A stretch of 64,000 bases of DNA from Lentzea atacamensis (GCF_003269295.1 NZ_QLTT01000011.1:1-64000); one strand, 5' to 3'. Shown: positions 1 through 8,726, counted from the stretch's first letter. Numbers and translations: made by a program. The notes: a model not told the origin generated them from the sequence alone.

Positions 1-2
1 CG

Positions 3-95
3 GGTGCCGCGGTGTGGGCCCTGCTCGGCTCCGGCCTGGCCCTGCTGCTCGCCGGTGCGTTCATGACACTGGTCGCGCGCCGTCGCAGGTCCTAG
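3..95 (+). CDS. C-terminal end of a membrane- or wall-anchored protein (partial)
   Basis: Only the last 30 codons lie in the window. They encode one hydrophobic segment (WALLGSGLALLLAGAFMTLVA) followed by a basic tail, RRRRS, and a TAG stop. That pattern is typical of a C-terminal membrane anchor or the tail of an LPXTG-type surface protein. No sortase motif is visible because the upstream part is missing. A strong hairpin follows, so this is the end of its transcription unit. The function cannot be assigned. Confidence 0.6.
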   Translation, partial: GAAVWALLGSGLALLLAGAFMTLVARRRRS

Positions 96-116
96 TCGAA
101 AGGTTCTGATCGACGC

Positions 117-157
117 ACCTGCCCCTGGGCCTCGTTTCCCAGGGGCAGGTGCCCTTT
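117..157. terminator. Strong hairpin terminator, probably bidirectional
   Basis: A perfect 13-bp inverted repeat (arms 117-129 and 138-150, ACCTGCCCCTGGG and its complement) encloses an 8-nt loop and is followed by GCCCTTT. It lies between the end of the upstream plus-strand gene and the end of the convergent TIR gene, so it may serve both. Confidence 0.85.
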
Positions 158-2637
158 CATGGAAGGAGATGACGGAAAGCGGCGACGAGCAGCATCCGTT
201 GCCGGTCGACGTCGAACCCCTCGTCGAGATCGTCGTCCGGGCGGTACTCCCTGTTGCTGTACGGCCGTCGCGGGGTGATCGACTCGATGTGCACGGAGAT
301 GTCGACGAGGTCGGACATCAGATCCACAGTGGACTCATCGGCGCGGATCGGCTTGTTCTGCGAGAACAGCTCGTAGGAGAACCTCATCCCGGCCGTGCCG
401 TCGAACGTGGCCTGCTCGGTGGGCAGCCGCAGCGCCTGGAACACCGTGCGGTGCAGCTCGGCTCCGGTGAGGTGCAACGGCGTCATGACGACGTGCGTGA
501 CGCCGAGGTCGTGGCTGCGCACCGAGATCGCCACGGTCGGGCCGCCCGGCGCCGGCGGTACCGGTTGCGGGAACACCGGAAGCTCCGACTTGCGGTCCGC
601 GCGCCACGTCGTGACCAGGCGGTCGGCGGCCTCCACGAGGTCGATGTGCTTGCGTGGCGCGAGCAGTGGTGGCAGCGGTTCCTCGTCGAGGCGGACGATG
701 AACAGGAAGGCGCGGCGGCGGGTCAGCTCGCGGTTGAACGCCGCGGCCCACTCCTCGGTGACCTGCTCGCGTAGCGCGGTGTTCGCCGACCACAGCAGGA
801 CGTGGTAGTCGGAGGTGGCCAGCGCGTCGGGCACTGTCGCGTGCTCGTCGAGCCAGGCGTTGACGTTGCGGGCCTCCAGCTCGTCACGCAGCTGTTCGGC
901 GTGCGGGCGGTCCTTGTCCGCGAACGACAGGAACACCTTGGGGCGGGTTTCGAGCGGCACTGGTTCTCCGTTCTTCCTGAGCCTTCTGCGCAGCGGGCCC
1001 GCCTTGGCGGGGAAGCCCGCGTCGCCTCCGGTGAGGGCCGAGAGGCATGGCAGGTGAGACAGGGTGTGCGTGCGGCCCAGGTGGTTGCCGGGGACGGGCA
1101 GGTCCGCCAGCGGGATTCCCGCCAGGACGTCGCTCGTCACCACCGCGATCCTCGTGACCTTCGGCGGCAGGGCGTCGAGCACCTCTTCCAGCGCGATCAG
1201 GCCGGTCAGCTCGGTGAGCAGGCTGCCGATGATCGCCGGGTCGTGTCCCGGGTTCCACGCCCTGAGCTGGTGCACCGTCCTGGTGAGCTCGCTGATGTGC
1301 ACGTCGGTGGCGATGTGCGTGATCTTGCGGCCGACGATGACGTGGTGCAGCTGGTCCTGCGTGGCGTGCATCATCCACACGACCTGGTCGCGGGGAAGCT
1401 TCCTGGTCGTCCTGCGCAGCCAGCGTCGTGCGGCTTTCACGTCGGTCGACCTCGGCGGATCCGCGCCTCGGGCAGCTTCGACGGCGACCACGAGACCTGC
1501 CAGGGCCTTCTCCCCGTCGCGGTGGACACGGCGGACCGCGGCGAGGACGCGGCCGTCGGCGTGGTGGGCTTCGTTCCAGCACTGCACCGCCTGCTCTTCG
1601 TCTCCCGCGTCGGCGCACGTGTCGCCGAGTTTGCGCAGTGCCAACGCTTTGAGCTCGGTGTGGTCAGTGCGGGCGGACGCCTGGCGGAAGTGCCGGGCGG
1701 CCTGGTCGAGCCGTCCCCTCGCGTACGCGAGCTCGCCCGCGGTGAGGTGCCAGAGCGGTGAGTTTCCTTCGCCCAGCAGGCTTTCCGCCGCGGTGAGCTC
1801 GTTCTCCGCGATCAGGCGGCGGACCTGGTCGAGACGGCGGTCGGGGCTGAGCGTCTGGGTGGCGTCGGGCAGCTGCGACAGCACTTCCGGGCCTCTGGCG
1901 GCCACCAGGAGCGGGAAGAGGCGCCGGGCCGCGCCCGCCTGTCTGGTCATCACGAGCAGGACGGTCAGCTCGTGGAGGACGGCGGGCCTCAGCGCGGGCT
2001 CGATCTCGTAGCTCGTGACGCATCTCGTCATCTGCGCCAGTGCTTCTTCGTAGCGGAGATCGCGTCTGAGCGCTGTTGCCCGCTGCAGGAGCTCGGCAGG
2101 CGTGCGTGGAGCCGGATCGTCGAGCCTCGGGGCGTGGCTGGCTCTGCGCACGTCGAGGAGGAGTCGGTCGTTGCCGATGGCTTCCAGGTGCTCGGTGCGG
2201 CCCGCGCGGCGGAAGTGGCGTTCGGCGGCGTCCAGCTCGCTTTCCGCGGTGGGGTGGTCGTAGCGGTCGGCGGCGGCCAGGGCGGCAACCCGCGCCAGCA
2301 CCGCCCGCTGCAGCTCCGTGAGGTCTCGCTTCCGCAGTTCGCGCACGTCCTGCGTGGCCTTGGCGTGATCGGTCGCCGCACTGCGGATCTGGGCCCTGAG
2401 AACTCTCAGGCCGGTGTCGTCCGCGGTGAGGTACTCGTCGCAGCGCTGGGCGGCTTTTCCGATCGCGCCGAGGCTGAGCAGGGTGGCGCAGTGCTCGTGG
2501 GCGATGATCCGGCTGATCCTGACGGCCGCGGTGTAGGCGTGGTCGGCCCCGTGCACGTCGCCGCGGCGGGCGGCCGCCCTGGCCGCTCGGATCGCGTGGG
2601 CGAGGGGTGTGCCGGGTTCGGCCTCCAACTCGGTCAC
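157..2637 (-). CDS. TPR, CHAT-like half-domain, TIR and ubiquitin-like multidomain protein
   Basis: This 826-residue soluble protein has no signal peptide or membrane segment. Residues about 15-390 form helical TPR-like repeats. Residues about 415-540 resemble the first half of a CHAT peptidase domain (the GIPLADLPVPGNHLGRTH and SHLPCLSAL segments), but the catalytic HG and SACxTA segments that should follow are absent. At 567 a TIR domain begins directly (KVFLSFADKD), with WLDEHA at 595 and an EEW at 628-630 where the NADase glutamate of TIR enzymes lies. Residues about 700-787 have a beta-beta-alpha-beta-beta pattern like a ubiquitin fold (RFSYELFSQ, KPIRADEST, DISVHIESI). The tail is acidic. 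TIR and CHAT proteins are common effectors of bacterial immunity or cell death, so a defence role is inferred. GTG start with AAAGGA upstream. The domain boundaries are by eye. Confidence 0.8.
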   Translation of the reverse strand: MTELEAEPGTPLAHAIRAARAAARRGDVHGADHAYTAAVRISRIIAHEHCATLLSLGAIGKAAQRCDEYLTADDTGLRVLRAQIRSAATDHAKATQDVRELRKRDLTELQRAVLARVAALAAADRYDHPTAESELDAAERHFRRAGRTEHLEAIGNDRLLLDVRRASHAPRLDDPAPRTPAELLQRATALRRDLRYEEALAQMTRCVTSYEIEPALRPAVLHELTVLLVMTRQAGAARRLFPLLVAARGPEVLSQLPDATQTLSPDRRLDQVRRLIAENELTAAESLLGEGNSPLWHLTAGELAYARGRLDQAARHFRQASARTDHTELKALALRKLGDTCADAGDEEQAVQCWNEAHHADGRVLAAVRRVHRDGEKALAGLVVAVEAARGADPPRSTDVKAARRWLRRTTRKLPRDQVVWMMHATQDQLHHVIVGRKITHIATDVHISELTRTVHQLRAWNPGHDPAIIGSLLTELTGLIALEEVLDALPPKVTRIAVVTSDVLAGIPLADLPVPGNHLGRTHTLSHLPCLSALTGGDAGFPAKAGPLRRRLRKNGEPVPLETRPKVFLSFADKDRPHAEQLRDELEARNVNAWLDEHATVPDALATSDYHVLLWSANTALREQVTEEWAAAFNRELTRRRAFLFIVRLDEEPLPPLLAPRKHIDLVEAADRLVTTWRADRKSELPVFPQPVPPAPGGPTVAISVRSHDLGVTHVVMTPLHLTGAELHRTVFQALRLPTEQATFDGTAGMRFSYELFSQNKPIRADESTVDLMSDLVDISVHIESITPRRPYSNREYRPDDDLDEGFDVDRQRMLLVAAFRHLLP

Positions 2638-2690
2638 CGTCCTTTGTGGCCAGTGATGCGGCGTGCACGTTCGTCCGTGCGTCGCAGATT

Positions 2691-2752
2691 AACGATCCAG
2701 ACGGCCGAGCGATCGTTTGTCCATCTTCTGTCCACGAACTGCCCAAACGATC
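2691..2752. promoter_or_regulatory. Repeated AACGATC half-sites in a divergent promoter
   Basis: The spacer between the TIR gene and the DUF4262 gene carries AACGATC at 2691-2697, GATCGTTTG at 2711-2719 and its exact inverted copy CAAACGATC at 2744-2752. The two 9-bp arms are 33 bp apart, about three helical turns, which fits binding of one regulator to two sites on one DNA face. No regulator gene is adjacent, so the binding protein is unknown. Confidence 0.45.
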
Positions 2753-2824
2753 TTGTCGGTGCTCCTCGGCACACTGGACGAGGCACGACCCCGCCCGCTC
2801 ACTCCAACCCCGAGGAGACCTCTG

Positions 2825-3304
2825 ATGTGCTGGGACTGCGACCACCCCGCCAGCCGCATGGACCAACACCTGGCCACCCTGCGCCGCTGCATCGACGCGC
2901 GCGGCTGGGCCGTCCAGGCGATGGAACGCGCCCGAGCCCATCCGCCCTGGGCCTACACCGTGGGCCTGTCGCTGCGGGGACTGCCGGAACTCGTCGTCAC
3001 GGGCATGCCAGTCCTGGAGGCCGGCCGCCTCCTCGACGACACCGCGGAACACGTGGCCCACAGCTGCGTGCCCTCTCCGGGCCGGCGCTTCGCCCTACCT
3101 GGCGGCCCGCTGCTGGAAGTGGTCCGCGTCGAACGCCCGTGGGCGCACCTCCTCGTGTCCGCCCGCCTGTTCGGTGAGGGCATCAAGGCCCTGCAGCTCG
3201 TCCACGCCGACGAGGCGGGCCGCTGGCCCTGGGAGCCGTCCTACGAAGGCGTGGCCGGCGGCCAGCCGGTCCTCGGTGTCAGGGCGAGCCCACCGAGCGG
3301 CTGA
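2825..3304 (+). CDS. DUF4262 domain protein
   Basis: A 159-residue cytosolic protein. The pattern GWAVQAMER...PPWAYTVGLSLRGLPELVVTG near the N-terminus matches the DUF4262 family, common in actinomycetes and of unknown function. A CxxC (CWDC) occurs at residues 2-5, but no full zinc-site pattern is seen. The ATG at 2825 is chosen because GAGGAG lies at 2812-2817. It is divergent from the TIR gene, and its 3' end overlaps the convergent WYL regulator by 26 bp, so head-on transcription occurs there. Confidence 0.8.
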   Translation: MCWDCDHPASRMDQHLATLRRCIDARGWAVQAMERARAHPPWAYTVGLSLRGLPELVVTGMPVLEAGRLLDDTAEHVAHSCVPSPGRRFALPGGPLLEVVRVERPWAHLLVSARLFGEGIKALQLVHADEAGRWPWEPSYEGVAGGQPVLGVRASPPSG

Positions 3305-4238
3305 TCCGCTCGCCCAGCCCGCGCAGGTGGTTCACGAGCTCGGGTGGTTCGTGGACGGTGAAGTCACACCCCAGCAAGGTCAGGCGGAACGCGAGGTAGT
3401 CGATCGTGTCCTCGACGCTGTGCCAGGTGCACGAGCAGTCGTCGAGGGCTGACAGGTCGCCGGCGAAGTCCGCCAGCCGGGCCCGTGCCAGCTCCACGGG
3501 CAACCGCAACGTCGCGCGAGCCCGATAGGTGGGCGCCGACTCGTACATCTTCTGCGTCACGTACTGCGTCGCGTCCCCACCTGGCGCGACCCGTGCCGCG
3601 AACCTGGCCCCGGTGGCCACCGCTTCGGAGACCCGGTCCAGCCGGAAGATCCGCCAGTCGTCCCGTTCCGCGTCGAAGGCGAGGAGGTACCAGCGCCGGC
3701 CGAGCGCTACCAACTGAACAGGCTCGACGTGCCGCTTCGACACCACACCGTCGTTGGACACGTACGCGAACCGCACCCGTTCCCTGGCGTGCACCGCTCC
3801 GGCGATCACCGTGAGCTGAGCCGGGTCGACCAGCGAGGCGAACGACGACGCGGAAGGCGCGGTGGCCGACGTGAGCGACGAGACCCGGCGCGCGAGCCGG
3901 GGCGGCAGGACCTGCTGCAGCTTCGCGAGCGCCCGCAGTGACGCCTCGGCGATGCCTGCCACGGGTTGCCTGGCAGCTGTGCGCAGCCCGACCGCGATGG
4001 CCACGGCTTCCTCGTCGTCGAGCAGCAACGGCGGCATCGCCTTGCCCGCGACCAGCCGGTACCCGCCGGACACGCCCATCGTGGCCTCGACGGGGTACCC
4101 GAGGTCGCGCAGCCTGTCGATGTCCCGCCGCACCGTCCGCGTCGTCACGCTCAGCCGCTCCGCCAGCTCGCTGCCCGGCCACTCGCGGGGTGTCTGCAAC
4201 AGCGACAGCAGACGCAACAACCGGGCCGCATCACTCAT
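3279..4238 (-). CDS. YafY-type HTH/WYL-domain transcriptional regulator
   Basis: About 319 residues. The N-terminal winged helix (residues about 1-60, with VTTRTVRRDIDRLRDLGYPVEA as recognition region) is followed by a WYL domain (RVRFAYVSNDG, GRRWYLLAFDAERDDWRIFRLDRV) and a C-terminal WCX-like extension. WYL domains bind small ligands or nucleic-acid pieces. A TTG lies nine bases further out, but the ATG at 4238 gives the usual family start. It is divergent from a VOC protein, and inverted repeats lie immediately upstream, so it probably controls itself and that gene, the usual arrangement for this family. Confidence 0.9.
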   Translation of the reverse strand: MSDAARLLRLLSLLQTPREWPGSELAERLSVTTRTVRRDIDRLRDLGYPVEATMGVSGGYRLVAGKAMPPLLLDDEEAVAIAVGLRTAARQPVAGIAEASLRALAKLQQVLPPRLARRVSSLTSATAPSASSFASLVDPAQLTVIAGAVHARERVRFAYVSNDGVVSKRHVEPVQLVALGRRWYLLAFDAERDDWRIFRLDRVSEAVATGARFAARVAPGGDATQYVTQKMYESAPTYRARATLRLPVELARARLADFAGDLSALDDCSCTWHSVEDTIDYLAFRLTLLGCDFTVHEPPELVNHLRGLGERISRSVGSP

Positions 4239-4247
4239 GTCCGCCAA

Positions 4248-4278
4248 CCTAGTCCAGAACTAGGACCGGAATCGTCCT
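4248..4278. promoter_or_regulatory. Probable operator of the WYL regulator
   Basis: Two inverted repeats overlap: CCTAGT(N5)ACTAGG at 4248-4264 (perfect 6-bp arms) and AGGAC(N7)GTCCT at 4262-4278. They sit in the 86-bp gap between the WYL regulator and the VOC gene, directly before the regulator's start codon. Binding here would block both promoters, so autoregulation is likely. Confidence 0.6.
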
Positions 4279-4324
4279 ATACAGGTCGTACGGTCGCTCC
4301 GACAGCGACGAAGGGAATGGACTG

Positions 4325-4798
4325 ATGAACGTCGTGCCCGAGGGCTACCACACCGTGACCCCGTGGATCATCACGAACGGCGGCACGGCCGAGCTGATCG
4401 ACTTCGTCACGGAGGTGTTCGACGCGACCGAGATCGGCCGCGTCGGCGAGGCCCCGGAGATCGGCCACGCCGAGGTCCGCATCGGCGACTCGGTGGTGAT
4501 GATGTTCGACAACCCGAAGTGGCCGAAGACCCCTGCCTTCCTCCGCCTGTACGTCGCCGACGACGCGGCGACGCTCAAGAAGGCGAGCGAGCGGGGAGGC
4601 ACCGTCGTCACGGAGCCGACCGAGCTGTTCTGGGGCGACCGGGTCAGCCGCTTCTTCGACCCGTTCGGCAACCTGTGGTGGGTGCACCAGCGCGTCGCGG
4701 AACCGACCCCGGAGGAGCTGAACGCCAGGATGCAGGACCCGGCGTTCATCAAGAACATGGAGTACGTGCAGGGCGCGGACCTCATTCCGCAGATGTGA
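4325..4798 (+). CDS. VOC/glyoxalase-fold protein, PhnB-like
   Basis: 157 residues. A vicinal-oxygen-chelate fold is indicated by the N-terminal WIITNGGTAELIDFVTEVFDA segment and the C-terminal DRVSRFFDPFGNLWWVHQ motif, both typical of PhnB/3-demethylubiquinone-9-like proteins. Such proteins serve as dioxygenase-like, drug-binding or uncharacterised small-molecule proteins. The substrate is not predictable. It is divergent from a WYL regulator that probably controls it. Its last 17 bases overlap the convergent FAD monooxygenase gene. Confidence 0.85.
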   Translation: MNVVPEGYHTVTPWIITNGGTAELIDFVTEVFDATEIGRVGEAPEIGHAEVRIGDSVVMMFDNPKWPKTPAFLRLYVADDAATLKKASERGGTVVTEPTELFWGDRVSRFFDPFGNLWWVHQRVAEPTPEELNARMQDPAFIKNMEYVQGADLIPQM

Positions 4799-6158
4799 CC
4801 CGCTCCCGCTCAGCGGCGGTCAGCGTGGACTCCGGCGACACCTCGCGCCGGGGCCCGCGCATCGTCGCCCACACCATCTTGGGGCTGAGCAGCTTCGCCA
4901 TGGGCCCGGACAGGGTGAACGCGTCGATGAACGTCCGTGTCACCGCGGCCTCAGTGGTGGCCGTCCGCACCAACCGGTCCACGTACCGCTGCAGCACCCG
5001 CCCGGCCAGCGGCAGCGGCTTGCCCACGGCTCCCGGATAAAGGATGTCCTGGTTGGTGGCCATGGCCCAGGCGCCGTCCACGACCTTGCCGATGCTGCGC
5101 TGGATCTGCTGAGTCCCGTGCCCGGCCGTCAACCCGGCGTCCAGCGCCTGAGCACTTTGAGCGGCGATCGACATGCCGTGCCCGTAGACGGGGTTGTAGG
5201 TGGCCACGGAGTCACCCAGCGCCAGCAATCCCGCGGGCCAGGACTTCAAGCGCTCGAAGAACATCCGGCGGTTGGCGGTGCTGTGCGACCCGTACACGGG
5301 CGAGATCGGCTCTGCCGAGGCGATCAGCTCACCCACGACCGGATTGCGCACCGACCGCGCGAAGGACACGAACTCCGACTCGTCGGTGGACGGCTCCCCG
5401 CCCCTGGTCCCGGACAGCGTCACGAGCCACCTGCCGTCCTCGATCGGTAGCAGGGTGGCCGTGCAGCCGGGATGCGGATCTCGGGGGTTCGCCTGCACGT
5501 TGACGATCGGGAACCCGGAAGCGGCGGCAGCGGGAGCCCGGAAGATCCTGGTGGCGTAGGCGAGCCCGGAGTCGACGCTCTCGGAGTGCACCGGCGGCAG
5601 CCCGAACTCGGTCAACCAGGCGGGCAACCGCGAACCGCGTCCGGTCGCGTCGATGACGAGGTTGGCCTCCAACGAGATCTGCTCGCGGGAGATCCGGTCC
5701 TCGACCAGCACACCGGTGACGGCGTGCCGATCACCGAGCAGCGCGACGGGTTCGGTACCGGTCAGCACGGTGATCTTGTTGTCGCGCAACGCCTGGCTGC
5801 GCACGACCCAGTCCAGCAGGCCGCGACTGCACGAGACGATGAACTGCATCTCGGGAAACCGCGGCACCCAGCCCTGGGCGCTCAGCGACACCAGGTCGTT
5901 CGGCACGCCGATGCGGTGCGCGCCGGCGGCGAACAACGCGTCCAGCGTTCCGGGCAAGAGGGACTCGATCGCACGGGCGCCACCCGACATCAGCAGGTGC
6001 GCGTGCCGGGCCTGTGGCACGCCGGACCGCGGCGAAGGCCCGTCCGGCAGCTTGTCGCGTTCCACGACGGTGACCTCGTCCACGTGTCTGACGAGGACGG
6101 ACGCCGCCAGCATGCCCGCGAGTCCGCCGCCGAGAACAACGGCGTGTGTGGGTGCCAT
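4782..6158 (-). CDS. FAD-dependent monooxygenase/oxidoreductase
   Basis: 458 residues. The N-terminal Rossmann motif GGGLAGMLAASVL binds FAD. RSGVPQARHAHLLMSGG and a later ALGDSVATYNPVYGHGMS segment (the GD motif contacting FAD) place it among group A flavin monooxygenases of the type seen in actinomycete genomes beside MAB_1171c-type genes. The substrate is unknown. The ATG directly follows the TAG stop of the membrane-protein gene, so translation is probably coupled. It is the last gene of the XRE-ImmA-membrane-FAD operon. Confidence 0.88.
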   Translation of the reverse strand: MAPTHAVVLGGGLAGMLAASVLVRHVDEVTVVERDKLPDGPSPRSGVPQARHAHLLMSGGARAIESLLPGTLDALFAAGAHRIGVPNDLVSLSAQGWVPRFPEMQFIVSCSRGLLDWVVRSQALRDNKITVLTGTEPVALLGDRHAVTGVLVEDRISREQISLEANLVIDATGRGSRLPAWLTEFGLPPVHSESVDSGLAYATRIFRAPAAAASGFPIVNVQANPRDPHPGCTATLLPIEDGRWLVTLSGTRGGEPSTDESEFVSFARSVRNPVVGELIASAEPISPVYGSHSTANRRMFFERLKSWPAGLLALGDSVATYNPVYGHGMSIAAQSAQALDAGLTAGHGTQQIQRSIGKVVDGAWAMATNQDILYPGAVGKPLPLAGRVLQRYVDRLVRTATTEAAVTRTFIDAFTLSGPMAKLLSPKMVWATMRGPRREVSPESTLTAAERERVTSAE

Positions 6159-7373
6159 CTACTCTTTTCCCCCTGCTGCGTCCACGCGAACGGCGCCGGC
6201 GACCGCGGCGTCCACGATCGGCGAGTGCTGGTAGGCACGAGAGATCCGCACCCACCGGTCGTGCTCGGCGGCGAGGTCGGTGCCGTCGACGATCTCCGAG
6301 GCGGGACGGCGCTTGGCCGGAGTCCTGCGCCCGCCGGACCCCGCGGCCCGCAGCTGGGCGGCCTCCACGACGGCGGCGACCTCGTCCTTGGGCAGCGAGG
6401 CCTGGCGTGCGAGCGAAGTCGCGGTCTCACCGACGGACAGGTCGAAGTACGGCGTGAGTGCCCAGCGCCAGTCGTTCAGCTCGATGATCTGCCTGCGCAC
6501 GCGGTGGTGCGGGTTGAGGAGCTTGCCCGGCGCCACCAGCACGATGCCGGGGTTCACGTGCACCAGAGCGCGGTGCAGCGGCCGCAGCGCGAAGTAGGTC
6601 CGCCAGCGCCGCACCCACAGCGACGGCGACGGGCGGCGCGGTCCGAAGACCGGCAGCGCCATCGCGATCACCAGCGGGATCATGCTCAGCGACGCCATCA
6701 GCGGCGCGGTCAGACTCAGGATGTCGAAGCTGCGCTCGCCGAACCAGTTCATCATCAGCACGAACAGCTTGATGACCGCGAACGCCACCGGGAAGAGCCC
6801 GGCGAAGCAGTACCACCGCAGGCCGCGCGCGAGCCACGGCCGCGCGGAGATCGCCTCGTCCCGCGCACCCTGCCAGCAGTGGTACGCCTGGCCACCGCAG
6901 CCGACCCCGGTGGCCACGAGGTAGATGAACAGGAACACGGCGACTGTCGGCTGCGTGGCGTAGAACGTGTCGAAGTCGACCTGGCGTTCTTCCTGGATCT
7001 CGGACTTGAAGAACAGCACGATCATCGCTGCGACGATCGAGGTGTAGCTGACGAGGATCAGCCGGACCCGTTGCCAGGCCTGGGCAGGCGGGTACCGCCA
7101 GTACAACACCAGTGCGAACGATGAACCCGCGAAGCCGACGACGAGGCCGTAGACCAGCAACGCGGCGAAGTTCGGCACTCCGCTGACCCAGTTGATCCAG
7201 GTGATGTTCGCGGGCGCTGCGAAGAGCACGGCGAACGCGGAGAAGAACACGGTGGCGATCAACGCCACCACCCGCGGGCTGCCCCAGCTCGACCGCAGCG
7301 CACGGATCTTGTACGCGAGCAGGAGCAGACCGACGATGCCGCACGAGAGGTAGATCAGGTTAAAGATCGCCAC
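6159..7373 (-). CDS. MAB_1171c-type putative transporter (membrane protein)
   Basis: 404 residues. About seven to eight hydrophobic segments fill residues 1-245, followed by a soluble C-terminal part of about 160 residues with the motif LVHVNPGIVLVAPG. This matches the uncharacterised MAB_1171c family of mycobacteria and streptomycetes. The GTG at 7373 lies inside the end of the upstream peptidase gene (14-bp overlap), and its stop touches the start of the FAD enzyme, so the genes are cotranscribed. The transporter label is the family's name only; no substrate is known. The soluble tail may be a docking or regulatory module. Confidence 0.82.
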   Translation of the reverse strand: MAIFNLIYLSCGIVGLLLLAYKIRALRSSWGSPRVVALIATVFFSAFAVLFAAPANITWINWVSGVPNFAALLVYGLVVGFAGSSFALVLYWRYPPAQAWQRVRLILVSYTSIVAAMIVLFFKSEIQEERQVDFDTFYATQPTVAVFLFIYLVATGVGCGGQAYHCWQGARDEAISARPWLARGLRWYCFAGLFPVAFAVIKLFVLMMNWFGERSFDILSLTAPLMASLSMIPLVIAMALPVFGPRRPSPSLWVRRWRTYFALRPLHRALVHVNPGIVLVAPGKLLNPHHRVRRQIIELNDWRWALTPYFDLSVGETATSLARQASLPKDEVAAVVEAAQLRAAGSGGRRTPAKRRPASEIVDGTDLAAEHDRWVRISRAYQHSPIVDAAVAGAVRVDAAGGKE

Positions 7374-7917
7374 GACGCACCCAGCGAGATCTTCCTTCGA
7401 GAGACTCGGCCACCCGGCGCACGTGCGCGGGCTCCTCGGTGGCGGCCGTGTCGGCCCACACGCGGTGTTCCGTCAGGCGTTCCAGCAGGTGGTCGGCGAG
7501 GTTCTCGGCCTCGCGCTCCTCGTCCTCGGTGAGCGTCGTCCTGCCCGCGATGATCTGCGCCATCCGCGGCAGCAGGTGCGGCGCGAGCTTGCGCATGCCC
7601 TCGCTGCGGCTCAGCGCCACCGGCTGGTGCGCCAGCAGCACGTGCGCGAACTCGTGCAGCAGCACGTGCAGGCGGTGGTACCAGGACGGGGAGTCGGCGC
7701 AGATCACGAGGTACGTGCCGTTCTCCAGCAACGCGGTCGCACCGGTCAGGCAGACCGCGTTCGTGATCGCGGCGAAGCGGACGTCGACGGGGCGCCCGAG
7801 CCGTTCGCTCATCAGCTCGCAGACCCGGCGGCTCGCGTCCCGGTGCGTGGCGTCGGGCGGCAGGTCGAGGTCACGGGCGACCTCGTCGACCAGCTTGCGC
7901 AGTTTCCTGCGGTTCAC
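7360..7917 (-). CDS. ImmA/IrrE-type metallopeptidase
   Basis: About 185 residues. The zinc motif HEFAH is at 88-92 (LLHEFAHVLLAH), and EREAENLADHLL supplies the likely third ligand. ImmA/IrrE peptidases commonly cleave a partner XRE repressor after a signal; the XRE gene lies directly upstream in the same operon. The start chosen is GTG 7917, because AGGAGG sits at 7925-7930. An earlier in-frame GTG at 7968 would add 17 residues but lacks a good ribosome site. The spacing to the XRE gene is 64 bp from this start. Confidence 0.87.
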   Translation of the reverse strand: MNRRKLRKLVDEVARDLDLPPDATHRDASRRVCELMSERLGRPVDVRFAAITNAVCLTGATALLENGTYLVICADSPSWYHRLHVLLHEFAHVLLAHQPVALSRSEGMRKLAPHLLPRMAQIIAGRTTLTEDEEREAENLADHLLERLTEHRVWADTAATEEPAHVRRVAESLEGRSRWVRRGDL

Positions 7918-7981
7918 CCGTCGCCTCCTCTCGATGTCGTCTGCAACGGTCCAGGCAGAGATCTTCACGCCGGTGTCGTCA

Positions 7982-8689
7982 TCAAGTGTGGTCCGCGGAT
8001 GTACGGCGGCTGTTCAGCGGGAACGACCAGCCCTCGCCGACTTCGAGCGCCTGTCGGAACCCTTCTACCGCAGCAGCCCTGGCCTGCGGGGACAGTTCGC
8101 CCGTACGTTCGGCCAGACGGGTGACGAACTCGACGACGCCGAGTTCGCGCAGTGCCAGGAAGTCGGTCAGCTCCGAGTCGACCCGAGCCGCGAGGTCGTC
8201 GTCGAAGAAGTAGGCGGGATCGGCGCCGAAGTGGTCGGCGAGGCCGAGGATGTGCTTGAGGCGCGGGTTGTCGCTGGTGTTGCTCAGCAGTTCGCGGATG
8301 TAGCTCGCGGAGATGCTGCCGAACTGGCCGGACGAGCTGATCGAGGCCGCGACCTCCTCCGGCGACCAGGGTCCGCGGTCGGGCGGGTGCACCGCCTCGA
8401 AGAGCGTGCTCAACGCGTTCGTGCGCCAGCCGGGCTGCTCACCGGGGTGCAGTTCACGGCGGCCGCCGAGGAACACGGCGGGGTGCACACCGAGCGCGCC
8501 GGCGAGGTCGACGATGGCCTGGCAGGTCGGGTTGTCCTTCACACCGAGCCGAAGCTGCGAGATGTAGCCGTGCCCGATGTCCCCACCCTGTGACTTCACC
8601 GCGGCGGCGAGCGCTACGTTGGTCACCTTGCCCTGGCCGTTGGGCGGGTTGTTGCACAGCTCGTTGAGCACCTCGGCGAACGGCCTCAC
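7982..8689 (-). CDS. XRE-family regulator with two HTH-like units
   Basis: About 235 residues. Two related helix-turn-helix stretches occur, GYISQLRLGVKDNP...ALGVHPAVF and SYIRELLSNTSDNP...FGADPAYF, suggesting an internal duplication. The GTG at 8689 is chosen because GGAGGT precedes it by 5 nt; an ATG 66 bp further upstream has no ribosome site. It is the first gene of the operon with the ImmA-type peptidase, so it is the probable repressor and cleavage substrate. A perfect palindrome lies upstream at 8727-8744. Confidence 0.85.
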   Translation of the reverse strand: MRPFAEVLNELCNNPPNGQGKVTNVALAAAVKSQGGDIGHGYISQLRLGVKDNPTCQAIVDLAGALGVHPAVFLGGRRELHPGEQPGWRTNALSTLFEAVHPPDRGPWSPEEVAASISSSGQFGSISASYIRELLSNTSDNPRLKHILGLADHFGADPAYFFDDDLAARVDSELTDFLALRELGVVEFVTRLAERTGELSPQARAAAVEGFRQALEVGEGWSFPLNSRRTSADHT

Positions 8690-8726
8690 GCCACACCTCC
8701 GCTGGAGCGACCCCTGGCCAGCGATC

